A stretch of DNA of 64,000 bases from JAMXLO01 sp963696645 (GCA_963696645.1 CAVOKY010000007.1:2108001-2172000), one strand, 5' to 3'. Positions 52,436-60,850 are shown, counted from the first letter of the stretch. The notes: a model not told the origin generated them from the sequence alone. Numbers and translations: made by a program.

Positions 52436-52879
52436 TCACGCGGCGCGTTGCAGTGCGGCGAGTTCGCGGATCTTGCGCGCCATCGCGGCAATGCCGTTGC
52501 CGCGGTTGGTGGACAGCGCCTCGAGCAGGCCGAGGTCCTTCAGGAATACCGGATCGGTGGCGACGATTTCGGCCGGTGGGCGACCGGAGTAGACGCGCAG
52601 CAGCAGGGCGATCAGGCCGGAGACGATGGCGGCATCGGATATGCCGGCGAGGTACAGTTTGCCGTCGGTCAGTGCGCCTTCCATCCAGACGCGGCTTTGG
52701 CAGCCGGGGACACGGTGCGCATCGTTCGCCCATGCGTCGGGAAAGGGCGGGAGTTTGCGGCCGAGCTCGATGATGTAGTGGTAGCGCTCCATCCAGTCGT
52801 CGAATACCGCGAGTTCATCGCCGATGGCCGCGATTGCGTCGACGGCGGTGGGTTCTTCGGGCTGGACGAAGGGAGTCAT
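52436..52879 (-). CDS. sufE: SufE family cysteine desulfurase activator
   Basis: 147 aa, typical for SufE, which takes persulfide sulfur from SufS for iron-sulfur cluster assembly. WMERYHYIIELGRKLPPFPD near residue 29, then VPGCQSRVWMEGALTDGKLY with the active Cys near residue 60. AIVSGLIALLLRVYSGRPPA and LSTNRGNGIAAMARKIRELA are the conserved C-terminal helices. No suf operon genes are adjacent, as is common for solitary sufE in alphaproteobacteria. Confidence 0.9.
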   Translation of the reverse strand: MTPFVQPEEPTAVDAIAAIGDELAVFDDWMERYHYIIELGRKLPPFPDAWANDAHRVPGCQSRVWMEGALTDGKLYLAGISDAAIVSGLIALLLRVYSGRPPAEIVATDPVFLKDLGLLEALSTNRGNGIAAMARKIRELAALQRAA

Positions 52880-52901
52880 GATGCGCGGGAACGGTAATGG
52901 T

Positions 52902-53005
52902 CTTCCCCTCTCCTTGTGGGAGCGGGTCGGGGGAGGGGAACGCGCGCAGCAACGGTGGCTGTGTGCACCCCTCCCCCTACCCCCTCCCGCAAGGGGAGGG
53001 GAAGA
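52902..53005. repeat. intergenic palindrome, GGGAGGGG type
   Basis: 104-bp inverted repeat. The left arm CTTCCCCTCTCCTTGTGGGA pairs with the right arm ending CGCAAGGGGAGGGGAAG, and an inner pair GGGAGGGG / CCCCTCCC closes the stem. It sits between sufE and the ACMSD-like gene. Palindromes of this composition are common in alphaproteobacterial intergenic regions. Confidence 0.8.
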
Positions 53006-53039
53006 GTTTGGTAGTTGCCTCTGATTCTGGTTGCGGTTC

Positions 53040-53999
53040 TCACAATTTCAGCAATCGCATCGCGTTGCCGCTGGCGATCTTTGCCTTGTCCTCGGCGCAC
53101 AGCGGGATCGTCGGCAGCCAGTCGGTGCCTGGTTTGTTCAGCACGAACGGGTAGTCCACCGAAAACATGATGCGGTCCACGCCAAGTTCCTGAACGCAGC
53201 ACAGCAGCGCGGGGTTGGAGAAGAAGCCGCTGGTGGTGATGTAGAAATGCTCGCTGAAGATGTCGCGGAAGGCGCGGCGGCCGGGGCCCTCGCGCTTGAA
53301 GCCCATGTCGATGCGCCACAGCAGGAACGGCAGGCCCTCGCCGAGATGGCCGAGGATGATCTTCAGGTTGGGATAGGCGTCGAACACGCCGGACAGCACC
53401 ATGCGCACGCCTTGCGTCGCGGTCTCCACGGTGAAGCCCCAGGCGGCGCGCATGATCATCGGCCATTCCTGCGCGTAGTCCTTGTAGTAGGTCTCGATCA
53501 CCGCGGGGTGCGGCATGGTCGGGTGTAGATACAAAGGCACATCCAGCGCGGCGGCGCGTTCGCAGATCGGCCAGAAGCGCTTGTCGTCGAAGAACACGCC
53601 GTTGGTGGTGCCGTTGATCAGCGCGCCCTTGAAGCCGAGCTGGGTCACCGCGCGTTCGAGTTCATCGGCGGCGGCTTTCGGATCGGGCGTGGGGATGGCG
53701 GCGAAGGCGGCGAACCGCGTGGGGTGCGCGCGCACGGTTTCCGCAAGCCGGTCGTTGGCAATGCGCGCCACGCGTACCGCGGTCTCGGCGTTCAGCTTCT
53801 GCAGGCCGGGGTTGGCGTGCGACAGGACCTGCATGTCGATGCCAGCCTCATCCATCTCCTTGATGCGGAGACCGGTCAGATCGTTCAGCCGCTCGGCGAT
53901 GGCGGGAAGCTGTCTCGCATCCTCCGGTGCGTAGGCGCGCACCACGTCGGGGTCCTGATAGTGTTCCTCGATTGTGATGACGCGCGGCTTTGCTGGCAT
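53040..53999 (-). CDS. amidohydrolase family (ACMSD/gamma-resorcylate decarboxylase-like)
   Basis: 319-aa metal-dependent decarboxylase/hydrolase of the amidohydrolase_2 group. VITIEEHYQ near the N-terminus (Glu/His in the HxH position is EEH), DEAGIDMQVLSHANPGLQKL, VPLYLHPTMP with a metal His near residue 158, KIILGHLGEGLPFLLWRIDM near 215, and DRIMFSVDYPF with the catalytic Asp near 277. Substrates in this group are aromatic or pyridine carboxylates. The neighbouring LigB-type gene suggests aromatic catabolism. No direct coupling. Confidence 0.88.
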   Translation of the reverse strand: MPAKPRVITIEEHYQDPDVVRAYAPEDARQLPAIAERLNDLTGLRIKEMDEAGIDMQVLSHANPGLQKLNAETAVRVARIANDRLAETVRAHPTRFAAFAAIPTPDPKAAADELERAVTQLGFKGALINGTTNGVFFDDKRFWPICERAAALDVPLYLHPTMPHPAVIETYYKDYAQEWPMIMRAAWGFTVETATQGVRMVLSGVFDAYPNLKIILGHLGEGLPFLLWRIDMGFKREGPGRRAFRDIFSEHFYITTSGFFSNPALLCCVQELGVDRIMFSVDYPFVLNKPGTDWLPTIPLCAEDKAKIASGNAMRLLKL

Positions 54000-54237
54000 G
54001 GCGGCCTCCCCGGCTGGTATCGGTGAACTGGGGATGGTGTGTGGCGGACGGCGGGATGCGTCAAGCCTGCCGGTAGGGCACCACGGATGCGGCGTTCATC
54101 CGTGATTTATATTTTCCTGCTTCTCATTACGACGGGAAAAGCGATCCCGGGTGGAAGGTTTCAGTGAAAAGCACTTTCACATCGATATATTCGTCAGGTC
54201 CGGAACCGGACCCCTTCTGCACCGTTTCTCTCGGGCC

Positions 54238-54453
54238 ATGTCCGTGATCAAGGCCCTTGCCGCGCTGCCCTTCCTGGGCATGCTGGTCGGTCCGGTGTTC
54301 CTCAATCGGGTCACCCCGCTGGTGCTGGGACTGCCGCTGCTGCTGGCGTGGCTGCTGATGTGGATCGTGTTGACCAGCGTCATCATGGCGGTGGTCTATA
54401 TGGCCGATCCGGCGAACCGGGTGTCGTCGCCGCGCGCGGAACCGGACGCTTGA
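54238..54453 (+). CDS. DUF3311 small membrane protein
   Basis: 71 aa with two membrane helices (ALAALPFLGMLVGPVFLNRV, PLVLGLPLLLAWLLMWIVLT) and a short tail. DUF3311 proteins are the small partner encoded just before sodium:solute symporters. Its TGA overlaps the TTG of the symporter (TTGA). ATG 54238 fits the family length; an upstream GTG at 54151 is in a poorly supported stretch. Confidence 0.85.
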   Translation: MSVIKALAALPFLGMLVGPVFLNRVTPLVLGLPLLLAWLLMWIVLTSVIMAVVYMADPANRVSSPRAEPDA

Positions 54454-55913
54454 GCGCCGCGCTGATCATCATCGCATTGACCGCGGTGGGCGCGCTGCTG
54501 CTCGGGCTACGTGCCAGTCACGGGCGCGACATGAACCTGGAGCAGTGGACGGTAGGCGGCCGGGGGTTTGGGGGCCTGCTCGTGTTCCTGCTGATGGCGG
54601 GCGAGATCTACACCACATTCACGTTCCTGGGTGGCAGCGGCTATGCGTACGGGCATGGCGGGCCGACCTATTACATCCTGGCATATGGCTGTCTCGCGTA
54701 TGTGATCTCGTATTGGATGCTGCCGCCGATCTGGCGTTATGCACGGCAACATGGACTGATCTCGCAGCCTGACTACTTCGCCTCGAAATACGACAGCCGC
54801 GCGCTGGGGGTACTGGTGGCGGTGGTCGGCATCGTTGCGATGGTCCCTTACCTGGTGCTGCAACTCAAGGGCCTGGGGATCATCGTCGCCACCGCATCGT
54901 ACGGCGTCATTCCATCCTCAGTGGCGATCTGGCTCGGCGCCGGCGTGGTCACGGCATATGTGACGGTGTCCGGCGTGCACGGGTCGGCCTGGACGGCGGT
55001 GGCGAAGGACACGCTGATCCTGGCGGTGGCGGTGTTCCTCGGTGTGTTCCTGCCGATCCATCTGTATGGCGGATTCGGCGCGATGTTCTCTGCCATCCAG
55101 GATGCGAAGCCGGGATTTCTGGCGTTGCCGGCGAAAGGCGAAAGCATTACGTGGTTCGTTTCCACCGTGCTGCTGACGGCGTTGGGATTCTACATGTGGC
55201 CGCACAGCTTCGGTTCGATCTTCACCGCGCGGACCGACAAGGTGTTTCGTCAGAATGCCATCGTTCTGCCGCTGTATCAGCTCATCCTGGTATTCGTGTT
55301 CTTCGTTGGGTTTGCCGCAGTGCTGAAGGTGCCGGGGCTGACAGGACCTTCGATCGACCTCGCGTTGTTCCGGGTGTCGATCCAGACGTTCGATCCATGG
55401 TTCGTCGGGGTGATCGGCGCCGCGGGGGTGCTGACCGCGCTGGTGCCGGGATCGATGATCATGATGACCTCGGCGACGCTGCTGGCGAACAACATCTACC
55501 GTCCGCTGCATGGCGGCGACGTGACGGATCAGAGCGTGAACCGGCTGGCGCGCTGGCTGGTGCCCGTGGTGGCGCTGGTGGCTGTGTACTTCACCCTGCA
55601 GGGCGGGCAGACCATCGTCGCGCTGCTGCTGATGGGCTACAGCTTCGTCACGCAGTTGTTCCCCGCACTGGTGATGAGCCTGCGGCGGCACAATCCGCTG
55701 AGCAGCGTGGGCGTGTTCGCGGGTGTCACGGTGGGGATCGCGACAGTTGCGGCGACGTCGCTGACGCATACGACGATCGCGTCGCTGTTTCCCGATCTGC
55801 CGGAGGTGCTGCGCGATCTGAACATCGGTATCGTGGCGCTGGTGCTGAATGTGGTGACACTGACGGTGGTCAGCGCGATCAGCCGGCACGTGCCTTCGGC
55901 GCGGTCGGCGTAA
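54450..55913 (+). CDS. sodium:solute symporter (SSS family)
   Basis: 487 aa with about 13 helices of the SSS/LeuT-like fold. NLEQWTVGGRGFGGLLVFLL near residue 25, then IYTTFTFLGGSGYAYGHGGP, AVAKDTLILAVAVFLGVFLP, ALGFYMWPHSFGSIFTARTD near 245, and MIMMTSATLLANNIYRPLHG near 340. This is the subgroup that works with DUF3311 proteins; the substrate is likely a carboxylate such as pantothenate-like or monocarboxylate. TTG start, coupled to the DUF3311 gene. A half type A repeat follows. Confidence 0.9.
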   Translation: MSAALIIIALTAVGALLLGLRASHGRDMNLEQWTVGGRGFGGLLVFLLMAGEIYTTFTFLGGSGYAYGHGGPTYYILAYGCLAYVISYWMLPPIWRYARQHGLISQPDYFASKYDSRALGVLVAVVGIVAMVPYLVLQLKGLGIIVATASYGVIPSSVAIWLGAGVVTAYVTVSGVHGSAWTAVAKDTLILAVAVFLGVFLPIHLYGGFGAMFSAIQDAKPGFLALPAKGESITWFVSTVLLTALGFYMWPHSFGSIFTARTDKVFRQNAIVLPLYQLILVFVFFVGFAAVLKVPGLTGPSIDLALFRVSIQTFDPWFVGVIGAAGVLTALVPGSMIMMTSATLLANNIYRPLHGGDVTDQSVNRLARWLVPVVALVAVYFTLQGGQTIVALLLMGYSFVTQLFPALVMSLRRHNPLSSVGVFAGVTVGIATVAATSLTHTTIASLFPDLPEVLRDLNIGIVALVLNVVTLTVVSAISRHVPSARSA

Positions 55914-55967
55914 GGAATGCGCGGCAGCGACGTCGCAATCCGGGTCCGCGTGCGGTACTGGAGGGGA

Positions 55968-55999
55968 ATTGCTTCGTCGCTTCGCTCCTCGCAATGACA
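55968..55999. repeat. half copy of palindromic repeat type A
   Basis: Reads AATTGCTTCGTCGCTTCGCT then CCTCGCAATGAC, the right arm of the type A repeat, lying between the symporter gene and the convergent hslU. Confidence 0.78.
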
Positions 56000-56053
56000 G
56001 CGGTCGCGTGACAGGGTCGTCGTTGCGCTCGGTGCAACGAGGACCCGCTTCCA

Positions 56054-57376
56054 CTACAGGATAAAGCGGCTCAGGTCGCCCTTCTGCGCCAGCGGGGCTA
56101 CGCGTTCGTTGACATAGGCTGCATCGACCACGATCACGTCGCCCGCCTTGTCGGTGGCGGTGAAGCTGATCTCCTCCAGCAGCCGCTCCAGCACCGTGTG
56201 CAGCCGGCGCGCGCCGATGTTTTCGATCCGCTCGTTGATGTCCGCCGCCAGCTCGGCCAGCGCCTCCACCGCATCGTCGGTGAAGGTCAGCGTCACATTC
56301 TCGGTGCCCATCAGCGCGGTGTACTGCTTCAGCAACGAGTGCTCCGGCTCCGTCAGAATCCGCCGCAGGTCGTCGCGCGACAGCGCCGAAAGTTCCACAC
56401 GGATCGGCAGCCGTCCCTGCAACTCGGGCAGCAAATCGGACGGCTTGGCCTGATGGAACGCACCCGACGCAATGAACAGCACGTAGTCGGTCTTCACCGG
56501 GCCGTATTTCGTACTGACCGTGGTGCCCTCGATCAGCGGCAGCAGGTCGCGCTGCACGCCCTCACGCGAGACGTCGCCGCCGCGGAAACCGCCCTCCATG
56601 GTGCGCGCCGCGACCTTGTCGATCTCGTCGATGAACACGATGCCGTTGTTTTCGGCATACGACACCGCGTCCTTGGCCAGCCGGTCGTTGTCCAGCAGGT
56701 TGTCGGCTTCCTCCTGCTCCAGCATGCGCCGTGCGGCTTCCACGGTCAGCTTGCGCTTCTGCATCTGCCGGCCGCCGAACATGCCCTTCATCATCTCGCC
56801 GAGGTTGATCATCTGGCCTGGCGGCATGCCGGGGATGTCGAGCTGGCCGATCGGCATGCCGGCGGCCTGCGCGACCTCGACCTCGATCTCCTTATGCTCG
56901 AACTCGCCGTTGCGCAGCATGCGGCGGAATTTGCTGCGTGTGTCGGCGGCGGCGCCTTCGCCGACCAGCGCGGTGATCAGCCGTTCCTCGGCCGCGAGTT
57001 CGGCCTGCGCCTGCACCTCCTTGCGCGACAGCTCGCGCAGCATGGTGATGCTGGCTTCCACGAGGTCGCGCGCAATGCTCTCCACGTCGCGGCCGACATA
57101 GCCGACCTCGGTGAATTTGGTGGCTTCGACCTTGAGGAAAGGCGCCTGTGCCAGCTTGGCCAGCCGGCGGGCGATTTCGGTCTTGCCGACGCCGGTGGGG
57201 CCGATCATCAGGATGTTCTTCGGCACCACTTCCTCGCGCATTGCCTCCGGCAGTTGCTGCCGGCGCCAGCGGTTGCGCAATGCGATGGCGACCGCGCGCT
57301 TGGCCTCGTTCTGACCGACAATGAAGCGATCGAGTTCGGAGACGATTTCGCGCGGTGAGTAGGTTGGCACTTCCAT
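56054..57376 (-). CDS. hslU: HslU ATPase subunit of the HslVU protease
   Basis: 440-aa AAA+ unfoldase. YSPREIVSELDRFIVGQNEA opens it; the Walker A is LMIGPTGVGKTEIARRL near residue 56, the pore GYVGRD follows near 90, and the I-domain lies about residues 110-230. Walker B is NGIVFIDEIDKVA near 250, sensor 1 is DYVLFIASGAF, and GARRLHTVLERLLEEISF carries the sensor-2 Arg. It feeds unfolded proteins into HslV. Encoded after hslV with a 73-bp gap, so co-transcribed. Full length and intact. Confidence 0.97.
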   Translation of the reverse strand: MEVPTYSPREIVSELDRFIVGQNEAKRAVAIALRNRWRRQQLPEAMREEVVPKNILMIGPTGVGKTEIARRLAKLAQAPFLKVEATKFTEVGYVGRDVESIARDLVEASITMLRELSRKEVQAQAELAAEERLITALVGEGAAADTRSKFRRMLRNGEFEHKEIEVEVAQAAGMPIGQLDIPGMPPGQMINLGEMMKGMFGGRQMQKRKLTVEAARRMLEQEEADNLLDNDRLAKDAVSYAENNGIVFIDEIDKVAARTMEGGFRGGDVSREGVQRDLLPLIEGTTVSTKYGPVKTDYVLFIASGAFHQAKPSDLLPELQGRLPIRVELSALSRDDLRRILTEPEHSLLKQYTALMGTENVTLTFTDDAVEALAELAADINERIENIGARRLHTVLERLLEEISFTATDKAGDVIVVDAAYVNERVAPLAQKGDLSRFIL

Positions 57377-57449
57377 ATCGTTGTCCTATGCGCAGGGTGG
57401 GATAAAGCGCGCAGTGCGCCCCCTGGATCACGTCCAGGGTGGCTCCGCC

Positions 57450-58028
57450 CTACAGTGTTTCGAGTATGACGTTATTGTTGGTGTAGACACAGATGTCCGC
57501 AGCGATCTTCATTGCGCGACGGGCGATCTCTTCGGCTGACAGGCCATCCACCGCGAGCAGCGCGCGCGCAGCGGAGAGGGCGTAGTTGCCGCCGGAGCCG
57601 ATGCCGATGACGCCGTCCTCCGGCTCCAGCACATCGCCGGTTCCGGTCAGGGTGAAGCTGCGGTCCTTGTCGGCCACCGCCATCATCGCCTCCAGCCGGC
57701 GCAGGTAGCGGTCGGTGCGCCAGTCCTTCGCCAGCTCGACGCAGGCACGTTCGAGCTGGCCGGGGAAGCGTTCGAGCTTGGCCTCCAAACGTTCAAGCAA
57801 GGTAAAGGCATCGGCGGTGGCGCCGGCGAAGCCTGCGAGGACGTTGCCGCCGCCCGAACCGCCAGAGCCGATGCGGCGGACCTTGCGGGCGTTGCCCTTG
57901 ATGATGGTCTGGCCGAGGGAGACCTGGCCGTCGCCGGCCATGGCCACGTGCCCGTCGCGGCGGACGCACAGGATCGTCGTCCCGTGCCAGCCTGTCGGGT
58001 CGGGCGAAAGGTAGGGTATGTTCTGCAT
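57450..58028 (-). CDS. hslV: HslV proteolytic subunit
   Basis: 192-aa N-terminal-threonine protease of the proteasome-like fold. WHGTTILCVRRDGHVAMAGD holds the catalytic Thr, exposed after removal of a 16-residue propeptide. SLGQTIIKGNARKVRRIGSG and LEAMMAVADKDRSFTLTGTG then GVIGIGSGGNYALSAARALL are the family landmarks. No ribosome site is visible before the ATG at 58028, and a heat-shock-like promoter ends only about 10 bases upstream. The transcript may therefore be leaderless. First gene of the hslVU operon. Confidence 0.96.
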   Translation of the reverse strand: MQNIPYLSPDPTGWHGTTILCVRRDGHVAMAGDGQVSLGQTIIKGNARKVRRIGSGGSGGGNVLAGFAGATADAFTLLERLEAKLERFPGQLERACVELAKDWRTDRYLRRLEAMMAVADKDRSFTLTGTGDVLEPEDGVIGIGSGGNYALSAARALLAVDGLSAEEIARRAMKIAADICVYTNNNVILETL

Positions 58029-58037
58029 GATGCGGCT

Positions 58038-58066
58038 AAATGGCGTGGCAGGGCGGGCTTCACAAG
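58038..58066 (-). promoter_or_regulatory. heat-shock (RpoH-type) promoter candidate of hslVU
   Basis: On the minus strand the sequence shows CTTGTG (58066-58061), a 17-bp spacer, and CCATTT (58043-58038), resembling the alphaproteobacterial sigma-32 pattern CTTG-N17-CCATnT. It lies immediately before hslV, a standard RpoH target. An almost exact copy of the segment is at 59443-59476. Confidence 0.6.
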
Positions 58067-58263
58067 GATGCCGCCATCCTGCTGGCGCATAACGGCTAAC
58101 GAGTGGCGAGATCCCTGATCATCCCCCCGCGCCCCGGCTATCCCCGGCCAATCAGGCGGAGCCGCCCGACCACGAACCTGCAAGTGAGGGGAGACACCTG
58201 CACTCAACTGAGCGCAGCGCCCTGAGTCACTCGTTTTGCCGGGCAAACCGCCAGTTGGATATC

Positions 58264-58605
58264 TCAAACCTGCCGAGGCCTGCTGATGGGGGCTGCCTCG
58301 CCGGAGAGCAGGAGTTGTATTAGTTCTTCTACATTCGGCTGGGGTTCGAGCGACATCGGGTCGATCACTCTGCTATGAATCCACTTATTCCCTTTTACCG
58401 TGGTCTTGAATTCGACCGTAAGGTTAATCGTTTCAGATTTCGAAACGGCCATCACCTCTCGATCGACAAAACCGTCGAGCACAAGTTGCAGTAACAATTC
58501 ATAAAACAGTTCGCTGGCCCATCCTACACGTAATAAGCTCTGGAGCATGCTCATATGCATATCTATCGTTCTCTGCTGTGTTGAAGACAAGGTGTCTGTA
58601 CACAT
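58264..58605 (-). CDS. hypothetical protein, possibly frameshifted
   Basis: 113-aa frame: HMSMLQSLLRVGWASELFYE, LQLVLDGFVDREVMAVSKSE, INLTVEFKTTVKGNKWIHSR, VIDPMSLEPQPNVEELIQLL. Helical start and beta-like middle suggest a small DNA-binding or substrate-binding domain. A second minus-strand frame at 58499-58732 (MEMKTDDLLRSPKKQAILLY) overlaps its beginning in another phase, so the real gene may have lost a base. The composition is AT-richer than neighbouring core genes, consistent with acquired DNA. No family recognised. Confidence 0.4.
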   Translation of the reverse strand: MCTDTLSSTQQRTIDMHMSMLQSLLRVGWASELFYELLLQLVLDGFVDREVMAVSKSETINLTVEFKTTVKGNKWIHSRVIDPMSLEPQPNVEELIQLLLSGEAAPISRPRQV

Positions 58606-58731
58606 ACAGGAGAATTGCTTGCTTCTTTGGACTTCGAAGAAGGTCGTCAGTTTTCATCTCCATGCCTCCTGTGCCTGTAGCCGCCGGACGCTTATCGACG
58701 GTGCGCACCGCAATACCAAGGACGCAGGGCA

Positions 58732-59295
58732 CTACTCCGCATAGACTTCCTCGACGCCGATCGCGATCCCAGGCGGGTCGAGGCTGATCTCGCCGCTGGT
58801 GTGCATCGCCGTCGCGATCGCGCCCGCATCATCGCACCGATGATGAACGATCTGCGGTCTGTCGGCCCAGACGATCAGGTAATGGCGCGCCGACGGGAGC
58901 CGAAAGTATTCGCGCAGCTTCCACGCGCGGTCCGTGGCACTGGTGCCCGGAGACAGCACCTCCACCACCACCAATGGATTTGGCACCGCGATGCTGCCAG
59001 GTGCCAATCTGTCGCCGCAATAGAGAATGGCATCAGGCTCATAGTCACTGTCGCCGATCTCTACCGTCATCCCGTCGCCGTTCACGTGGCAAGGTACCCC
59101 GGCATCGCGCACCGCGCGCCACAGTGCGAGCCATGTCTGCATTTTCCGATCGTTGTGCTCGACCCGCTCGGGGGCCATCGCGACTACCACGCCGTCGATG
59201 CGCTCGAACCTCCCGCGCGGCTGCTGCTCCACCCAGGCGCGGTATTCGGTCCTCGTCATGCGGTCGCACGGTTCGATGATCTGCGCCTTCGGCAC
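58732..59295 (-). CDS. Uma2 family endonuclease-like protein
   Basis: 187 aa of the Uma2 / DUF820 group, with a restriction-endonuclease-like PD-(D/E)xK fold. SDYEPDAILYCGDRL near residue 92 carries the Asp, PNPLVVVEVLSPGTSATDRA near 113 the E and later Lys region, and WKLREYFRLPSARHYLIVWA completes the core. Uma2 genes are found in many copies in cyanobacteria and some proteobacteria with unknown role. Start at GTG 59295 because AGGAG is 7 bases upstream. Its upstream region contains a copy of the hslV promoter. Confidence 0.87.
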   Translation of the reverse strand: MPKAQIIEPCDRMTRTEYRAWVEQQPRGRFERIDGVVVAMAPERVEHNDRKMQTWLALWRAVRDAGVPCHVNGDGMTVEIGDSDYEPDAILYCGDRLAPGSIAVPNPLVVVEVLSPGTSATDRAWKLREYFRLPSARHYLIVWADRPQIVHHRCDDAGAIATAMHTSGEISLDPPGIAIGVEEVYAE

Positions 59296-59442
59296 GATGT
59301 CGCTCCTGGTTCGGTTGTCCGGCCATCCGATTTGCCGCGCACCGACTGACGGCGACAATGCCGCAATTCCTGTGCCGAGGCCACGTGGAGGGTGACCGGC
59401 CCATCAGGTCGGGCCGTAAGCATGGTCTGGTCGAGCGATACG

Positions 59443-59476
59443 AAATGGCGTGGCAGGGCGGGCTTCACAAGAATGC
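59443..59476 (-). promoter_or_regulatory. duplicated hslV-type promoter upstream of the Uma2 gene
   Basis: 33 of 34 bases match 58038-58071, one A/G difference lying outside the -35 (59471-59466, CTTGTG) and -10 (59448-59443, CCATTT) elements. On the minus strand it points at the Uma2 gene, whose start is about 150 bp downstream. Beyond the repeat similarity fades but returns weakly across the ISAs1 insertion (GCGCATAACGGCTAACG against ACGCATAGCGGCCAACG). Confidence 0.7.
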
Positions 59477-59494
59477 GGTTCCAGGGGGGTGTCT

Positions 59495-60747
59495 CAGGGG
59501 AATCGGGTGAAGCAACCTAGCGAGCGATCAATCCGGCGAGGAAGTCATCATCCCAACCGGCGGTCTTGCGCTTGAGCCGCAGTGAAGCCTTGCCTGGCGC
59601 CTTTCGGATCAGGTTTTGAGCCATGTGCTTGATCGTGGTGAAGTTGGCCGGGGCGTGATCGGTCCGGACGCGGCATTCGTCATCACGGAAGACCATGTCC
59701 AAGACCCAATGCAGGCTGTTCTCGATCGCCCAGTGGCTGCGGATGATCGGACCCAGCAGGTGCGCGAGCAGCACCAGCGATGTGATGTAGAAGCGTGTCT
59801 CCAGCTCGATCTTTCCGGCGATCTCGCGCGAGCTCTCGACCATGACGACGGCCTTCAGGCCGGGCCAGTCGTGGCGTTCCTGCAGCCAGGCGATGTCATG
59901 GATGACGGTCGTGGTCCTGGTCTCGATGCGACCGTGATCGCCGTCGATCGTCTGGTCGCGGCTGATCGCGGTGTGCTTGAAGCCTGCGGCCTGTTGCTCG
60001 GCGACGAACAGCTCAACGTCCCCGCGCAGCGATCCCTGATTGCCTTTCAGTGCCAGAACATAGTCGGCCTTCTTGTCCAACACCTTCTGAGCGATGTCGC
60101 GCTGGCAGCCCATGGCATCGATGGTGATGATCGCCCCGTCGATCGCCAGCATGTCCAGCAGCTTAGGGATAGCGATGATTTCGTTGGACTTTTCCGCGAC
60201 TTTGACCTGCCCCAGCACGAGCCGCTGGCGTGCTGCGAAGGCCGAGACCATGTGGATCGCCGGGGCGCCATCCTTCTTGCGGCCAGACCGTCGCGCGGTC
60301 TTGCCATCGATCGCGATCACCCCCTCCGGCGCTCCGGTCAGCGCCGCCACCCAGGCGACAAAACATCTCTGGAATTGCGCCGCGTCGAGAGCGGCCAGGA
60401 TGTCGCCGAGATGATCGTGCGCCGGTGTGCCGTTTTTGAACGGTCGAAAGCGGCGCAAAAGATCGAGCTTCTTGCAGCCGAACAGAGCGATATCAACGAA
60501 GGTCTCGGCCCCGGCCAGCACAGCCAGCAGGCAGAGCAGCAGGATCTCGTCGAGCGGGTAGGTTATCTTGCCTTGCTGGCGAGGGTCGTTCAGGTCCTTG
60601 AAATAGCTAAGAAATACCACCGCCTCATCGAATGCGGCACAACTCGTCGTCAAGTCGTCCATGGCTGCCCCCGCTCAGCGAATTGAGGGGTGTCATGGAT
60701 TCAGCACTTTATCGGTTTGTCACCTACTCATTCACCCGATTGCCCTG
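59495..60747. mobile_element. complete ISAs1 family insertion sequence
   Basis: 1253 bp. Terminal inverted repeats start CAGGGGAATCGGGTGAA on the left and, on the complement of the right end, CAGGGCAATCGGGTGAA. Direct 10-bp target duplications GGGGGTGTCT flank it (59485-59494 and 60748-60757). It carries one transposase gene. The intact ends and duplication mark a recent insertion into the region upstream of the Uma2 gene's duplicated promoter. Confidence 0.92.
59517..60662 (-). CDS. ISAs1 family transposase
   Basis: 381-aa DDE transposase, full length. DLNDPRQQGKITYPLDEILL is the family opening. GVIAIDGKTARRSGRKKDGA near residue 117 gives the first Asp, IITIDAMGCQRDIAQKVLDK near residue 177 the second, and HWAIENSLHWVLDMVFRDDE the C-terminal Glu region. 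ATG 60662 lies 86 bp inside the right terminal repeat. No stop or frameshift, so it should be active. Confidence 0.93.
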   Translation of the reverse strand: MDDLTTSCAAFDEAVVFLSYFKDLNDPRQQGKITYPLDEILLLCLLAVLAGAETFVDIALFGCKKLDLLRRFRPFKNGTPAHDHLGDILAALDAAQFQRCFVAWVAALTGAPEGVIAIDGKTARRSGRKKDGAPAIHMVSAFAARQRLVLGQVKVAEKSNEIIAIPKLLDMLAIDGAIITIDAMGCQRDIAQKVLDKKADYVLALKGNQGSLRGDVELFVAEQQAAGFKHTAISRDQTIDGDHGRIETRTTTVIHDIAWLQERHDWPGLKAVVMVESSREIAGKIELETRFYITSLVLLAHLLGPIIRSHWAIENSLHWVLDMVFRDDECRVRTDHAPANFTTIKHMAQNLIRKAPGKASLRLKRKTAGWDDDFLAGLIAR

Positions 60748-60850
60748 GGGGGTGTCTGGCATCCCCTTGACGCATAGCGGCCAACGGGTCCCGATACGGC
60801 GCTTGTCACTGGAGCCCGACTCGGGCACCGACCCGGGGGAGGAAGTACCG

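Noticed and set aside
52902..53005. Considered as a CRISPR-like or RNA gene
   Set aside because: It is one inverted repeat, not a series of direct repeats with spacers, and no RNA signature was visible. No CRISPR array was seen anywhere in the window.
56198..57358. Plus-strand frame of 386 codons opposite hslU
   Set aside because: Antisense shadow; hslU is complete and intact on the minus strand.
58499..58732. 77-codon minus-strand frame overlapping the 113-aa hypothetical
   Set aside because: Out of phase with the more plausible frame and without a ribosome site; mentioned only as a possible frameshifted N-terminus.
60632..60850. Upstream extension of the MFS frame
   Set aside because: It lies inside ISAs1 and its target duplication; the ATG at 60851 has a strong ribosome site.
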